DNA of 64,000 nucleotides from Chryseobacterium indologenes (GCA_002439165.1 DJTE01000033.1:62001-126000); one strand, 5' to 3'. Positions 1-9,017 are shown, numbered from the stretch's first letter. Numbers and translations are program-made. Notes: generated by a model not told the origin, from the letters alone.

Positions 1-213
1 TATATGATCCCGGAACTGATTGATATATGGCAGTCTGAAAACAAAAATGCAGACTTTATAAGATACGACAAAGTGAATGAATACAGGAATTTCGGAGGGA
101 TCCGTATTGAAGATGATTTTCTGATCACTGAGGACGGATACAGGCTTTTAGGGAACGGATTGATTAAAACAGCTGAAGAAATTGAAAATTACAGGGCTGA
201 ACATCAGGATTGA
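1..213 (+). CDS. Xaa-Pro aminopeptidase, C-terminal fragment
   Basis: The reading frame is open from the first base of the window, so only the last 70 residues of a longer protein are seen. The segment GIRIEDDFLITEDGYRLLG matches the C-terminal strand of M24-family (pita-bread fold) metallopeptidases such as aminopeptidase P, where the conserved Arg-Ile/Val-Glu-Asp stretch carries the last metal-binding glutamate. Such enzymes remove N-terminal residues before proline in the cytoplasm. The fold assignment is reasonably secure. Aminopeptidase P rather than prolidase is an inference from the ending that follows the motif. Upstream context is missing. Confidence 0.7.
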   Translation, partial: YMIPELIDIWQSENKNADFIRYDKVNEYRNFGGIRIEDDFLITEDGYRLLGNGLIKTAEEIENYRAEHQD

Positions 214-237
214 TTCGGTAAAAAGATAAAAAAAATC

Positions 238-253
238 CCCGGATCGCTCCGGG
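238..253. terminator. GC-rich hairpin after the aminopeptidase
   Basis: CCCGGA, loop TCGC, TCCGGG forms a 6-bp stem 25 bases past the aminopeptidase stop. On the plus strand it is followed by A-rich sequence rather than a T-run. On the minus strand a T-run does follow. It is therefore a weak candidate for the plus-strand terminator. Confidence 0.45.
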
Positions 254-443
254 AATAAAAATGTCAAAACCTATATTTTTATAGTGGTGTGAAATGATGT
301 TGAAATAAAAATAACAATGGGTGTGCCAAATTAGTCACTGTTTAATGAAAAGTGAATTTTTGTGGTATCTTTTTCCTTATTCCCGTTTTTCAGCTTTTCA
401 CAGGATTGCACCATTAAAGCAAAAACTACTAAAATCATTAATT

Positions 444-1052
444 TTGAAACTATCACTCTCCTACTATTCCAGTGAAGATGTTCTTTTCCTGGCCCGGGAT
501 CTTTTGGGAAAAGTTCTTTATACAGCGATCAACGGCGAAATAACGGCCGGAATTATCGTAGAAACGGAAGCCTATGCCGGAGTAAAGGATAAGGCATCCC
601 ATGCTTATGGTGGCAGGCGTACTCACCGTACAGAAGCCCTGTACGGTCCCGGAGGAATTTCCTATGTTTATTTATGCTACGGAATTCACCATCTTTTCAA
701 TGTGGTAACCTCGGTAGAAAACGATCCCCATGCGGTTCTGATCAGGGCCGTTGAACCTTTTACCGGTAAAGAGATTATGGAATCCAGAAGAAATATGCCC
801 GCTTCCAGAGCTGCTATTTCCTCAGGTCCGGGTTCTGCTGCTAAAGCTCTGGGAATTGATCGGTCTTTTAATAAAAGAGACCTCACGGGAGACGAAATAT
901 GGATTGAAGACCACGGAATTCAGTATAGTCCCGTTGAAATTGCAGCCGGACCCCGTATTGGTGTTGCCTACGCTCAGGAGGATGCCCTTTTGCCCTGGCG
1001 CTTTTTTGTGAAAAACAACAAATACGTAAGTAAACCGAATAAAATTCAGTAG
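444..1052 (+). CDS. mpg: DNA-3-methyladenine glycosylase (AAG/MPG family)
   Basis: Monofunctional base-excision repair glycosylase that flips out and removes alkylated purines such as 3-methyladenine. The 202-residue form has the family landmarks: LARDLLGK near the N-terminus, the catalytic stretch IIVETEAYAG with the water-activating Glu, the GGRRTHRTEALYGPGG loop, YVYLCYGIHHLFNVV, and a C-terminal RIGV...PWRFF. The frame is open back to an ATG at 321, but the extra 41 residues are hydrophobic and unlike the family. Starting at TTG 444 gives MKLSLSYYSSEDV, the usual beginning of these proteins, so that start is preferred. No good Shine-Dalgarno sequence is visible. It stands alone between the aminopeptidase and a small membrane protein. 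Confidence 0.9.
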   Translation: MKLSLSYYSSEDVLFLARDLLGKVLYTAINGEITAGIIVETEAYAGVKDKASHAYGGRRTHRTEALYGPGGISYVYLCYGIHHLFNVVTSVENDPHAVLIRAVEPFTGKEIMESRRNMPASRAAISSGPGSAAKALGIDRSFNKRDLTGDEIWIEDHGIQYSPVEIAAGPRIGVAYAQEDALLPWRFFVKNNKYVSKPNKIQ

Positions 1053-1182
1053 GAAACACCTGTAAATATTCTCTTAAAAAGAAAGTCGGATTAAACCCTG
1101 ATTTCGATTTTTTTAAGCATCATTTTCAATAAAGGCATAAAATATGTACTATTCATAATAAATAACTTTAAAATTTACAGTC

Positions 1183-1350
1183 ATGAGAAATTTATTATGG
1201 TTAGTAGCTGTTATCTGTATCGTTGTTTGGCTTCTGGGAATGCTGAATATTGTTCCGGGAATAAGTACGGGTTATCTCGTACATGTCTTACTGGTTATTG
1301 CAATTATTGTGATCCTGTATAATATTATCTCCGGCAGAAAGCCTTTATGA
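1183..1350 (+). CDS. Small membrane protein, lmo0937 family
   Basis: A 55-residue protein, MRNLLWLVAVICIVVWLLGM followed by a polar turn with a central Pro-Gly and a second hydrophobic helix ending NIISGRKPL. Two membrane helices joined by a short loop, with a positively charged C-terminus, is the pattern of the lmo0937-type small membrane proteins common in Bacteroidota and Firmicutes, whose function is unknown. The ATG lies 15 bases after an AT-rich stretch, and a strong hairpin terminator follows 50 bases after the stop, so it is probably a separate transcription unit. Hydrophobic periodicity and position between terminator and upstream gap support a real gene. Confidence 0.75.
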   Translation: MRNLLWLVAVICIVVWLLGMLNIVPGISTGYLVHVLLVIAIIVILYNIISGRKPL

Positions 1351-1401
1351 CCCGGCTGGGCAGGTAAAAATATGATGAAAGAAATATTTCAGAATTAAAA
1401 T

Positions 1402-1434
1402 AAAAAGAGCAGTATCTCCACTGCTCTTTTTTAT
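1402..1434. terminator. Bidirectional terminator
   Basis: AAAAGAGCAGT, a 6-base loop, then ACTGCTCTTTTTT forms an 11-bp stem with T-runs on both strands. It sits between the convergent small membrane protein gene and the tlpA-like gene. Confidence 0.85.
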
Positions 1435-1937
1435 TGGTTTTTGCTAAAATACCCGGAGATAAATTCTTCCAGTTCTTTTCCGTGAAGATTTTTTGCGATA
1501 ATTGTTCCCTGTCCGTCTATAATAACATTAAAAGGAAGTTCATCAACCTCATACGATTTCGCGACCGGACTTTTCCAGAATTTAAGATCGCTTACCTGTA
1601 CCCAATTGATATTGAAACGGGTAATTGCTTTTTCCCAGCTCTCTTTATTCCGGTCCAGAGAAACACCCAGAATCTCGAATTTCTTATCTTTTACCTGTTC
1701 GGAAAACGTTTCGTACAGGGTTTTGAGTTCCGGCTGCTCATCCATACAGGGAGCGCACCAGGTGGCCCAGAAATCAATCAGGACAAGTCTGTTTTTCAAT
1801 GATGAAAGTGAAAAAGAACTCCCGTCAGGTTTGGCGAGTGTAATTTCCGGAGCTTTCTTTCCGGTTTCTATATTTTTCTGTGCAGTAATATATCCGGTAA
1901 AAACACTTAAAAATAATAAGCTAAAAAGAACTTTCAT
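1431..1937 (-). CDS. TlpA-like thiol-disulfide oxidoreductase, exported
   Basis: Exported thioredoxin-fold protein of the TlpA/ResA/alkyl hydroperoxide reductase group. Starting at ATG 1937 (MKVLFSLLFLSVF), residues 1-19 form a signal peptide. The redox motif WCAPC follows IDFWAT, and the cis-proline region reads DELPFNVIIDGQG. Proteins of this type reduce or exchange disulfides in the periplasm, for example during cytochrome c or metalloprotein maturation; the partner here is unknown. An ATG at 1946 is also in frame and would overlap the upstream rhodanese stop, so the two genes are translationally coupled or nearly so. Together they form an exported two-gene redox operon. Confidence 0.88.
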   Translation of the reverse strand: MKVLFSLLFLSVFTGYITAQKNIETGKKAPEITLAKPDGSSFSLSSLKNRLVLIDFWATWCAPCMDEQPELKTLYETFSEQVKDKKFEILGVSLDRNKESWEKAITRFNINWVQVSDLKFWKSPVAKSYEVDELPFNVIIDGQGTIIAKNLHGKELEEFISGYFSKNQ

Positions 1938-1938
1938 A

Positions 1939-2373
1939 TTAATCATTTGTAGGATAATCTTTGTCCAGCCAGTCCGTTTTGATATTTTTCGGAAGATTGA
2001 GAAGTTTTGCGTTTTTAAAGCCCATATCCTGTAAAAGCTGAAATCCCGGGCGGATATTAGGACATTTTACAAAAGGGCAGCATCCGCAGTAGATCACTAC
2101 TTCCTTACCTTTTGGAACCTTTTTAAGGTAATTTTTTAATTTTTCCAGATTTTCCGGTTCATGGGTAGGGCCTATATCTATGGAGCCTTTAATGATGGCC
2201 TCCGGTCCTACTGAAATGATCTCCAGATCTTTTGTTTTGTGCTGAGTGATTCTGGAAGCCAGTAATGCGGGATCCATCAGCTGGCTTTCATTCCACGGAT
2301 CCTGCTTCTGCTGTGCAGAAACCTGACTGAAAACCGAACAGATAAAACACATCATGATCAATACATATCTCAT
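1939..2373 (-). CDS. Exported rhodanese-like protein with clustered cysteines
   Basis: A 144-residue exported protein with a signal peptide (MRYVLIMMCFICSVFSQVSA) and a rhodanese-like fold: EIISVGPEAIIKGSIDIGP resembles the first half, and EVVIYCGCCPFVKCPNIRP holds the active-site loop. The loop is unusual because it has four cysteines (CGCC and KC) instead of the single one of classical rhodaneses. An upstream ATG at 2391 is in frame, but it falls inside the likely -7 promoter element (2389-2396), so ATG 2373 is chosen. The gene abuts the TlpA-like gene, suggesting that a persulfide or thiol product is handled together. The substrate is not known. Confidence 0.8.
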   Translation of the reverse strand: MRYVLIMMCFICSVFSQVSAQQKQDPWNESQLMDPALLASRITQHKTKDLEIISVGPEAIIKGSIDIGPTHEPENLEKLKNYLKKVPKGKEVVIYCGCCPFVKCPNIRPGFQLLQDMGFKNAKLLNLPKNIKTDWLDKDYPTND

Positions 2374-2388
2374 ATTTTCTATTTTTAA

Positions 2389-2396
2389 CAAAGATA
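2389..2396 (-). promoter_or_regulatory. -7 promoter element of the rhodanese-tlpA operon
   Basis: On the minus strand TATCTTTG matches the Bacteroidota -7 consensus TAnnTTTG exactly, 16 bases before the chosen ATG. No clear -33 TTTG is visible at the usual spacing. Confidence 0.5.
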
Positions 2397-2730
2397 CTAT
2401 GTTTTATTGATTGGATGTCCCGTATAAGTCTTTAGAATTATATAAACGGGAAATTTATATATAATGAGATTTTCAGAAATTAAAAATGATCTAATTCAAC
2501 CTCCGATGTTTTTGAAAATGAAATTGTTTAAACTTTTCTGTGATGTTCTCTTTTCAGAATGATGATCAGCCTTCAATAAAGCTCCTCAAACTTTTATGTC
2601 TTTTGTGATTATGATAAAAAAGTTTAAACTGCTTTAATAAAACGGAATAATTTCCGGTTTATATGTATTCAAGTGTAAATATTTTATACATTTATGTACA
2701 GTATTAATCAACAGGAAATCCTTTTAACGA
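2397..2730. other. Divergent intergenic region
   Basis: About 330 AT-rich bases between the rhodanese operon and the flavin dehydrogenase. It contains several short hairpin-prone stretches such as a repeated TTTAAACTTTT-like run near 2527-2533 and 2620-2630, but no open frame or convincing RNA gene. Confidence 0.4.
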
Positions 2731-4410
2731 ATGGAAACAATATTCCAGCCTGATGCTATCATCATCGGATCCGGACTGGCAGGGCTTACTGCTGCGATGG
2801 AGATTACCAACGCCGGAAAGAAAGTACTTTTAATTGATCAGGAAACCGAACAGAACATTGGCGGACAGGCATTCTGGTCTTTTGGCGGATTATTTCTGAT
2901 CAATTCGCCCCAACAGCGCAGAATGGGAATCCGCGATTCTTATGAACTGGCTCTTCAGGACTGGATGGGAACAGCCGGATTTGACCGCCAGGAAGATTAC
3001 TGGCCCCGCAAATGGGCGGAAGCTTATCTTAAATTTGCAGCTCATGAAAAGTATCAATACATTTCTAAACTCGGCATCAGGCTGATGTTTATGGTAGGTT
3101 GGGCTGAACGTGGAGACGGCTCTGCAAACGGCCACGGAAACTCAGTTCCCCGTTTTCATGTAAGTTGGGGAACGGGTACCGGAGTGGTAAAACCTTTTGT
3201 GGAAAAAGCTTATGAAGCTCAAACAAAAGGACTGCTCCGTATGAAATTCAGGCACAGAGTTACTGAATTACTTCTTGAAAATGGAAAAATCAGAGGTTTA
3301 AAAGGTGATATCCTGGAAAGCGACGATAAAGTAAGAGGTGCGGAAACCAACAGAAACGTAATTTCACAGTTTGAATATACTGCATCCCATATCATCATTG
3401 CATCAGGAGGTATTGGAGCCAATCACGAATTGGTGAGGCAAAACTGGCCGGAACGGCTGGGAAAAGCTCCGGAAAATATGGTATGCGGAGTTCCCGCCTA
3501 TGTAGACGGAAAAATGATTGGTATTGCAGAAAATGCCGGAGCGCACATCATCAACCGAGACAGAATGTGGCATTATACGGAAGGACTTCAGAACTGGGAT
3601 CCCATATGGCCTGAACATGGTATCCGGATACTTCCCGGACCTTCTTCCCTATGGTTTGATGCAAAAGGAAACCGTCTTCCTGCTCCATTGTTTCCCGGAT
3701 TTGATACTTTAGGTACCTTAAAATATATTCAGGATACAGGATTTTCCTACTCCTGGTTTATCCTCACCCAGAAGATCATAAAAAAAGAATTTGTCCTTTC
3801 CGGCTCTGAGCAGAACCCGGATATCACCAACAAAGATTATGCTTTGTTTCTGAAAAGAATATTCGGTAAAAAAGCACCGGGACCTGTTGAAGCTTTTAAA
3901 GAACACGGAAAAGATTTTATAGTGTCTGATCAGCTTGAAGACCTTATCAAAAGAATGAACGGACTTTCCGGGGACCATCTTCTGGATTATGAAAAAATAA
4001 AATTACAGATAGAAGCCCGAGACCGGGAACTGGACAATCAGTTTTCAAAAGATACCCAAGTAAATTACATACGCAGTACCCGGAAATATCTTGGAGATAA
4101 ACTGGGACGTGTAGCTGCCCCTCATAAGATCCTTGATCCGGAAAACGGACCTCTGATTGCCGTTCGGCTGAATATACTTACCCGGAAAACACTGGGAGGA
4201 ATCAAGACCAATCTGAACGGACAGGTTCTGAAGGAAGATGAAAGCATCATTGAAGGATTGTACGCTGCGGGTGAAGCAGCAGGATTTGGCGGTGGCGGTA
4301 TGCATGGCTACCGTGCCCTGGAAGGAACCTTTCTCGGAGGCTGTATTTTCTCCGGAATGAAAGCTGGAAAATATATAGCAGAACTTAAAGCAGATAATTC
4401 CACTACATAA
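2731..4410 (+). CDS. FAD-binding dehydrogenase (fumarate reductase/ketosteroid dehydrogenase superfamily)
   Basis: A 559-residue flavoprotein. The N-terminal dinucleotide motif DAIIIGSGLAGLTAAME binds FAD, followed by IDQETEQNIGGQAFWSFGGL, the typical isoalloxazine-facing stretch of the FAD_binding_2 family. The C-terminus GLYAAGEAAGFGGGGMHGYR, ALEGTFLGGCIFSG closes the FAD site. The length and the long central cap match the FAD-binding dehydrogenase branch related to 3-ketosteroid delta-1-dehydrogenase. The substrate cannot be read from the sequence. The SDR gene starts 9 bases downstream, so the two are co-transcribed and may act on the same carbonyl/alkene compound. Likely cytoplasmic, with no signal peptide. 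Confidence 0.85.
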   Translation: METIFQPDAIIIGSGLAGLTAAMEITNAGKKVLLIDQETEQNIGGQAFWSFGGLFLINSPQQRRMGIRDSYELALQDWMGTAGFDRQEDYWPRKWAEAYLKFAAHEKYQYISKLGIRLMFMVGWAERGDGSANGHGNSVPRFHVSWGTGTGVVKPFVEKAYEAQTKGLLRMKFRHRVTELLLENGKIRGLKGDILESDDKVRGAETNRNVISQFEYTASHIIIASGGIGANHELVRQNWPERLGKAPENMVCGVPAYVDGKMIGIAENAGAHIINRDRMWHYTEGLQNWDPIWPEHGIRILPGPSSLWFDAKGNRLPAPLFPGFDTLGTLKYIQDTGFSYSWFILTQKIIKKEFVLSGSEQNPDITNKDYALFLKRIFGKKAPGPVEAFKEHGKDFIVSDQLEDLIKRMNGLSGDHLLDYEKIKLQIEARDRELDNQFSKDTQVNYIRSTRKYLGDKLGRVAAPHKILDPENGPLIAVRLNILTRKTLGGIKTNLNGQVLKEDESIIEGLYAAGEAAGFGGGGMHGYRALEGTFLGGCIFSGMKAGKYIAELKADNSTT

Positions 4411-4419
4411 AATAGCAGA

Positions 4420-5223
4420 ATGAACACGTATTTTAATGATAAAGTAATCTGGATTACAGGAGCCTCTTCAGGAATCGGGGAAACGTTAGTGAAAGAACTC
4501 GCAATGAAAAGCACAGCAACCATCATCCTTTCATCCAGACATGAGGATCAGCTATACGCTGTTGCTGAAAAAGCAGGACTTTCTACTGACCGTTTTACCG
4601 TAGTTCCCCTGGATCTTGCCGGTTATCAGAATATGAATGATAAAGCTTCGGAAGCGGTAGAGAAATTTGGAAGAATTGATATACTCATCAACAACGCGGG
4701 TTTATCACAACGTTCTCTGGCGATGGATACCGATATTCAGGTAGATAAACGGCTGATGGATATTAATTTTCTCGGGACCGTTGCACTTACCAAAGCAGTA
4801 ACTCCTTATATGATCAGAAATGGTGGCGGACATATTGTTGTAGTATCCAGTCTGATGGGAATTTTCGGCGCTCCGATGAGAAGTGGTTATGCTGCCGCCA
4901 AACATGCCCTCCATGGCTTTTTCGATTCATTCAGAGCAGAGCTGTATGAAAAAAAGATCCTGGTTACCATGATCTGTCCGGGATTTGTTCAGACCGCTAT
5001 ATCTGTGAACGCGGTAACAGGTGACGGCTCTCTCCAGGGAACAATGGATGATGCCACAATGAAAGGAATGCCCGCGGAAGTATTCGCAAAAAAGATGCTT
5101 ACCGCCATCCGGCAAAAGAAAAACCAGAAATCCATAGGAGGACGTGAAGTGGCCGGTGCTTATCTGAAAAGGTTTTTCCCTGCCCTTCTTGCAAAAATAA
5201 TAAGAAAGGCAAAGGTGGTATAA
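4420..5223 (+). CDS. Short-chain dehydrogenase/reductase
   Basis: Classical SDR of 267 residues: NAD(P)-binding motif TGASSGIG at residues 11-18, NNAG at about 90-93, catalytic Ser in VVSSLMG and YxxxK as YAAAKHAL. The following GFFDSFRAEL and MICPGFVQTAISVNAV resemble the DHRS7-type subgroup. It begins 9 bases after the flavin dehydrogenase stop, so it belongs to that operon. Function is inferred as NAD(P)H-dependent carbonyl reduction or alcohol oxidation; the substrate is unknown. Confidence 0.88.
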   Translation: MNTYFNDKVIWITGASSGIGETLVKELAMKSTATIILSSRHEDQLYAVAEKAGLSTDRFTVVPLDLAGYQNMNDKASEAVEKFGRIDILINNAGLSQRSLAMDTDIQVDKRLMDINFLGTVALTKAVTPYMIRNGGGHIVVVSSLMGIFGAPMRSGYAAAKHALHGFFDSFRAELYEKKILVTMICPGFVQTAISVNAVTGDGSLQGTMDDATMKGMPAEVFAKKMLTAIRQKKNQKSIGGREVAGAYLKRFFPALLAKIIRKAKVV

Positions 5224-5341
5224 CCGCAGATTATTTTTAGTTTATTTTCCTTTGAAATGCTGACCGGCAGACTTTCTGATCAGGAAAACAGCTGTGGCAG
5301 TAAATTTTCTTACATCCTTTCTATGGGTCATACAGAGCCTT

Positions 5342-6331
5342 TTAATCCGGGACCTGTGCTTTTTCATAAATCAATCCCTCCGCTTTCAGCTCATTCCAGA
5401 ATTCTGATGGGATGATATTATTAAGCCCTTTTATATTATCCCTCACCTGCTCGGGCCGGCCTGCTCCGGGAATAATAGAAGCAAACTCATCTGAAGCAAG
5501 TACAAAATGCAATGCGGCATACACAATATCCGTATGGTGCCTTTTTGCAATTTCTGCTATTCTGGCACGTTTTTCAGCCATACCTTTCGGAATTACATCC
5601 TTGTAGTTATAACGTTCTCTCCCTGCCATATACCCGGAATTGTATCCGGCTCCGGAAACCAGCTTAACTCCTGCTTTTTTAACGGCAGGCAGTAACCGGT
5701 CCACAGCATCTTCATGCTCCAGTAATGAATATTGGGTAGCAGACAGGCAGATGTCAGGATCTGAGATTTCAATGCAGTCCAGTATCGGTTCAATTTTGTT
5801 TACTCCCATTCCCCAGGCTTTGATCACGCCCTGGTCCCTTAGCTCGGAAAGCGCTCTGAAAGCTCCTTTTTCAGCCTGTTTCAAAAAATAAGGATACCGG
5901 TCTCCTACCTGGTCTTCCGAAAGATCGTGAACATATACAATATCAATATGATGTAAACCCGTCCTCTGCAGACTGTCTGCAATAGATCTTTTAACGGCAT
6001 CGGCCGTATAGTCATGTCTGAAATCGTAATTCAGCGGTTTTTTCCACATGGTGGGCGGAACCTCAGATTCCGGAACTTCAGTAAACAGCCTTCCGACTTT
6101 GGTAGAAAACACAAAATCCTCCCTGTTTTTATCTTTTAAAAACTGTCCGAACCTCCTTTCACTTTTCGTAAGCCCATACCACGGTGATGTGTCATAATAC
6201 CGGATTCCCAGATCCCAGGCAGTTCTCAGGATTTCATAAGATTCTTCGTCCGTTATATTTTCAAAGGCGGTTCCTATTGCAACTCCACCAATTCCCAAAC
6301 GGTGTTTCTCTGTTAAAATGTCAGATTTCAT
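5342..6331 (-). CDS. Aldo/keto reductase, D-threo-aldose/pyridoxal dehydrogenase type
   Basis: A 329-residue TIM-barrel oxidoreductase of the AKR superfamily. The N-terminus LGIGGVAIGTAFENITDEE and the catalytic Asp-Tyr segment YYDTSPWYG are the pattern of D-threo-aldose 1-dehydrogenase, L-fucose dehydrogenase and pyridoxal 4-dehydrogenase homologues. Other landmarks are STKVGRL (catalytic Lys) and HHIDIVYVHDL (catalytic His). The NADP-binding end ASIIPGAGRPEQVRDNI is intact. It is transcribed away from NDH-2 and converges on the SDR gene. Substrate specificity within the group cannot be told from the sequence. Confidence 0.85.
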   Translation of the reverse strand: MKSDILTEKHRLGIGGVAIGTAFENITDEESYEILRTAWDLGIRYYDTSPWYGLTKSERRFGQFLKDKNREDFVFSTKVGRLFTEVPESEVPPTMWKKPLNYDFRHDYTADAVKRSIADSLQRTGLHHIDIVYVHDLSEDQVGDRYPYFLKQAEKGAFRALSELRDQGVIKAWGMGVNKIEPILDCIEISDPDICLSATQYSLLEHEDAVDRLLPAVKKAGVKLVSGAGYNSGYMAGRERYNYKDVIPKGMAEKRARIAEIAKRHHTDIVYAALHFVLASDEFASIIPGAGRPEQVRDNIKGLNNIIPSEFWNELKAEGLIYEKAQVPD

Positions 6332-6608
6332 ATGTATATTTTTAAGTGATGGCAGTTAAAACTGAAGCAAACATCGTGCAGACATTTTTTTGAAGATGTA
6401 AGGTTTAACAATTATTTGTCTGGATAAAGGTTAAAAAATGAAAATTAAAAATCCTGAAAATCAAATAACTGTTGCTGATCATACTTCCCACCTGAAATCA
6501 TAAGTTTTTATTCCGGACTGTACGTTATTTTATGTTAAATATTTGTTTTACAGCATGGTTGGTCCTGTTCTTGAATGAAAAGAGATACACCACATCAATA
6601 CTTTTAAT

Positions 6609-7877
6609 ATGAAAAAGCACATTCTAATCGTAGGAGGAGGATTTGCCGGTATCAATCTTATCAAATCACTCAGGAACGACAGCCGGTTCAGAATTACTCT
6701 GGTTGATCAAAACAATTATCATTTTTTTCCCCCTCTGATCTATCAGGTAGCAACAGCATTTATTGAGGCCTCAAATATAAGCTATCCTTTCCGCAAACTT
6801 TTTTCCGGCAATAAGAATGTCAGTTTCCATATGGGCCGTCTTCAGAAGATTATCCCCGAAAGAAAAACTGTTGAAACAGATACCGGTGAACTGCATTATG
6901 ATTATCTGGTACTGGCTTTGGGAACAGAATCCAATTTCTTTGGAATGGAAAATGTCCGGAAATGCGCCCTGCCGATGAAAAATATAGAAGAGGCCCTTTA
7001 TCTGAGGAACCACATCCTGTTTACGCTGGAGGAAGCATCCCGTAATAAAGACATTACCCAGGCCGAAAAGCTTCAGAATATCGTTATTGCCGGCGGCGGT
7101 CCCACCGGAGTGGAACTGGCAGGAATGCTTGCTGAAATGGGGCGGTATATTGCGCAGAAAGAATACCCGGAGATCAAGCTGATACTCTCAAGCATCTATC
7201 TGATTGATGCATTGCCCACCCTCCTTTCTCCTATGAGCGAAATGGCTCAGAAAACAGCTTATGAAAAACTGGACAAACTGGGAGTTAAGATCCTTTTGAA
7301 TGTTTCTGTAAAAGATTACCGGGACTGCCGGGTAATTTTAAGCGACGGCAATACCATTGAAACAGAAACCCTGATCTGGACTTCAGGTGTTATAGGCAGA
7401 GAAGCTCCCGGTATTCCGGAAGAAAGTATCGGTAAAGGAAGACGTATTCTGGTGGATGCTTATAATAAGGTCCGGGAAACTGAAAATATTTATGCCGTAG
7501 GTGATATCTGCCTGATGCAGATAGAAGAAGAATACCCAAAAGGACATCCGCAGCTTGCCCAGGTGGCTATCCAGCAGGGAAAAAATCTTGCTGCCAATTT
7601 CAGGCGTATTGAAGATGAAAAGGTTCTTATCCCGTTTCATTATAATGATAAAGGAAGTATGGCTATTATTTCTAAGTTTAATGCAGTAGTAGACCTTCCG
7701 AAACTTTCCTTTAAAGGATTTACGGCATGGCTTACCTGGCTGTTTATTCATATTATTCCACTTGTAGGTTTCAGAAGCAAGCTGCAGCTGGCCCTGGACT
7801 GGTTCAGGCTTTTTATTACCAATAATCCTTCCATAAGACTTATTCTTCTTCCCAAACGGAATACAGAAAACGGGTAA
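6609..7877 (+). CDS. ndh: Type II NADH dehydrogenase-like FAD oxidoreductase
   Basis: A 422-residue flavoprotein with two dinucleotide-binding folds: FAD motif ILIVGGGFAGINLIKSL at residues 5-21 and NAD motif NIVIAGGGPTGVELAGMLAEM at about 157-177, plus the second FAD contact YAVGDICL at about 296-303. The C-terminus has the amphipathic/hydrophobic membrane anchor WLTWLFIHIIPLVGFRSKL typical of NDH-2. These peripheral enzymes pass electrons from NADH to quinone without proton pumping. The gene is followed 48 bases later by an SDR with a membrane tail, probably in the same transcript. Assignment as NDH-2 is strong; quinone as acceptor is family knowledge. Confidence 0.88.
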   Translation: MKKHILIVGGGFAGINLIKSLRNDSRFRITLVDQNNYHFFPPLIYQVATAFIEASNISYPFRKLFSGNKNVSFHMGRLQKIIPERKTVETDTGELHYDYLVLALGTESNFFGMENVRKCALPMKNIEEALYLRNHILFTLEEASRNKDITQAEKLQNIVIAGGGPTGVELAGMLAEMGRYIAQKEYPEIKLILSSIYLIDALPTLLSPMSEMAQKTAYEKLDKLGVKILLNVSVKDYRDCRVILSDGNTIETETLIWTSGVIGREAPGIPEESIGKGRRILVDAYNKVRETENIYAVGDICLMQIEEEYPKGHPQLAQVAIQQGKNLAANFRRIEDEKVLIPFHYNDKGSMAIISKFNAVVDLPKLSFKGFTAWLTWLFIHIIPLVGFRSKLQLALDWFRLFITNNPSIRLILLPKRNTENG

Positions 7878-7925
7878 TGACAGGATGGGAAATTTATTAA
7901 TACATATCATTTAAAATATAGAATC

Positions 7926-8927
7926 ATGAAAAATAGCAGAAAACCTTATTTCTTTGGAAAAACAGTAGTCATCACGGGAGCCTCCAGTGGTATCGGAAAA
8001 GCTACTGCTGAGGCCTTTGCTGCCGAAGGGGCAGATCTTGTCCTGACAGCACGCAACAGTGATGCATTGAATGAAACAGCTGAGATATGCAGACAGGCAG
8101 GAGCTGAAGTATTGACTGTTCCGGCTGATATTTCAGTGCCTGAAGAGGTATCCGGGATTGCAGAAAAAGCTTTTGATTTTAAAGGGCGTATCGACTGCTG
8201 GGTAAACAATGCCGGAGTTCTGGCTTTCGGAAAGTTCGAGGAAATACCTGTGCAAGTAGCGGATCAGATTATCAGGACCAATCTTTTAGGGTATATGTAT
8301 TCGGCACATGCAGTATTACCTGTCTTCAAGAAGCAGAAAAAAGGAATACTTATTAATAATATTTCCATTGGCGGATGGATGCCGGCGCCTTACGGAACAG
8401 CTTATACCGCTTCCAAGTACGGAATACGCGGAATGACAGAAACTTTGCAGGGAGAAGTGTCGGATTTTCCGGATATCCATATCTGTGCATTGTATCCGGG
8501 ATTTCAGAAGTCTTCAGGAATAGAGCATGCGGCCAATTATTCAGGAATAAAACTAAGCACCCCCCCGCCCGCTTTTGATCCGAAGAAACTTGCCGCTGAA
8601 ATAGTAAAAACAGCTAAAAATCCTGAAGATGCCGTATATCCCGACTGGTTCGGATCTGTTTTCAAAAATATATACGAAATGTTTCCGGGAACCGTCCGCT
8701 ACCTTTCCTCTGCGGCGATGAGGCTGGTGATGAAAAAAGCCGGTAAAGATGAAAATACATCAGGAAATGTACTGGAAGCTTCACATGGAAATATGGGTAT
8801 TCATGGAAAAACCCTGCTTCCGGAGCCTTCCAAAACTATGAAAACTGTATGGACAGGTATCGCGGGTTTATTGGCGGCAGGTGTACTGATTTATTCACTC
8901 AGAAACACAGATAAAGCGCAATCATAA
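7926..8927 (+). CDS. SDR family oxidoreductase with C-terminal membrane helix
   Basis: A 333-residue SDR: TGASSGIG at about 17-24, NNAGVLAFG at about 94-102, ISIGGW with the catalytic Ser, and YTASKYGIRG with Tyr and Lys. Unlike the SDR at 4.4 kb it carries an extra C-terminal region after residue 230 ending in WTGIAGLLAAGVLIYSLRN, a single predicted membrane helix with a basic stop-transfer tail, so it is probably tethered to the inner membrane facing the cytoplasm. Location 48 bases after ndh suggests co-transcription and membrane proximity of the two enzymes. Substrate unknown. Confidence 0.85.
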   Translation: MKNSRKPYFFGKTVVITGASSGIGKATAEAFAAEGADLVLTARNSDALNETAEICRQAGAEVLTVPADISVPEEVSGIAEKAFDFKGRIDCWVNNAGVLAFGKFEEIPVQVADQIIRTNLLGYMYSAHAVLPVFKKQKKGILINNISIGGWMPAPYGTAYTASKYGIRGMTETLQGEVSDFPDIHICALYPGFQKSSGIEHAANYSGIKLSTPPPAFDPKKLAAEIVKTAKNPEDAVYPDWFGSVFKNIYEMFPGTVRYLSSAAMRLVMKKAGKDENTSGNVLEASHGNMGIHGKTLLPEPSKTMKTVWTGIAGLLAAGVLIYSLRNTDKAQS

Positions 8928-8950
8928 AACTGTTTTCCCCCTCAAAGAGG

Positions 8951-8975
8951 GCCGGGACAATTATCCTGTCCCGGC
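8951..8975. terminator. GC-rich hairpin between convergent genes
   Basis: GCCGGGACA, 7-base loop, TGTCCCGGC forms a perfect 9-bp stem between the SDR gene and the convergent exported-protein operon. There is no clear T-run on either side, so termination may be weak or factor-aided. Confidence 0.55.
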
Positions 8976-9017
8976 TATATAAAGGCATTTGTGCTTTATA
9001 GGGATAAGCTGTTGAAT

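Noticed and set aside
321..443. N-terminal extension of the DNA glycosylase from ATG 321
   Set aside because: The 41 extra residues are unlike the family, while TTG 444 gives the usual start. TAATTTTG at 439-446 looks like a -7 element overlapping this TTG, but no -33 element supports it, so it was taken as chance.
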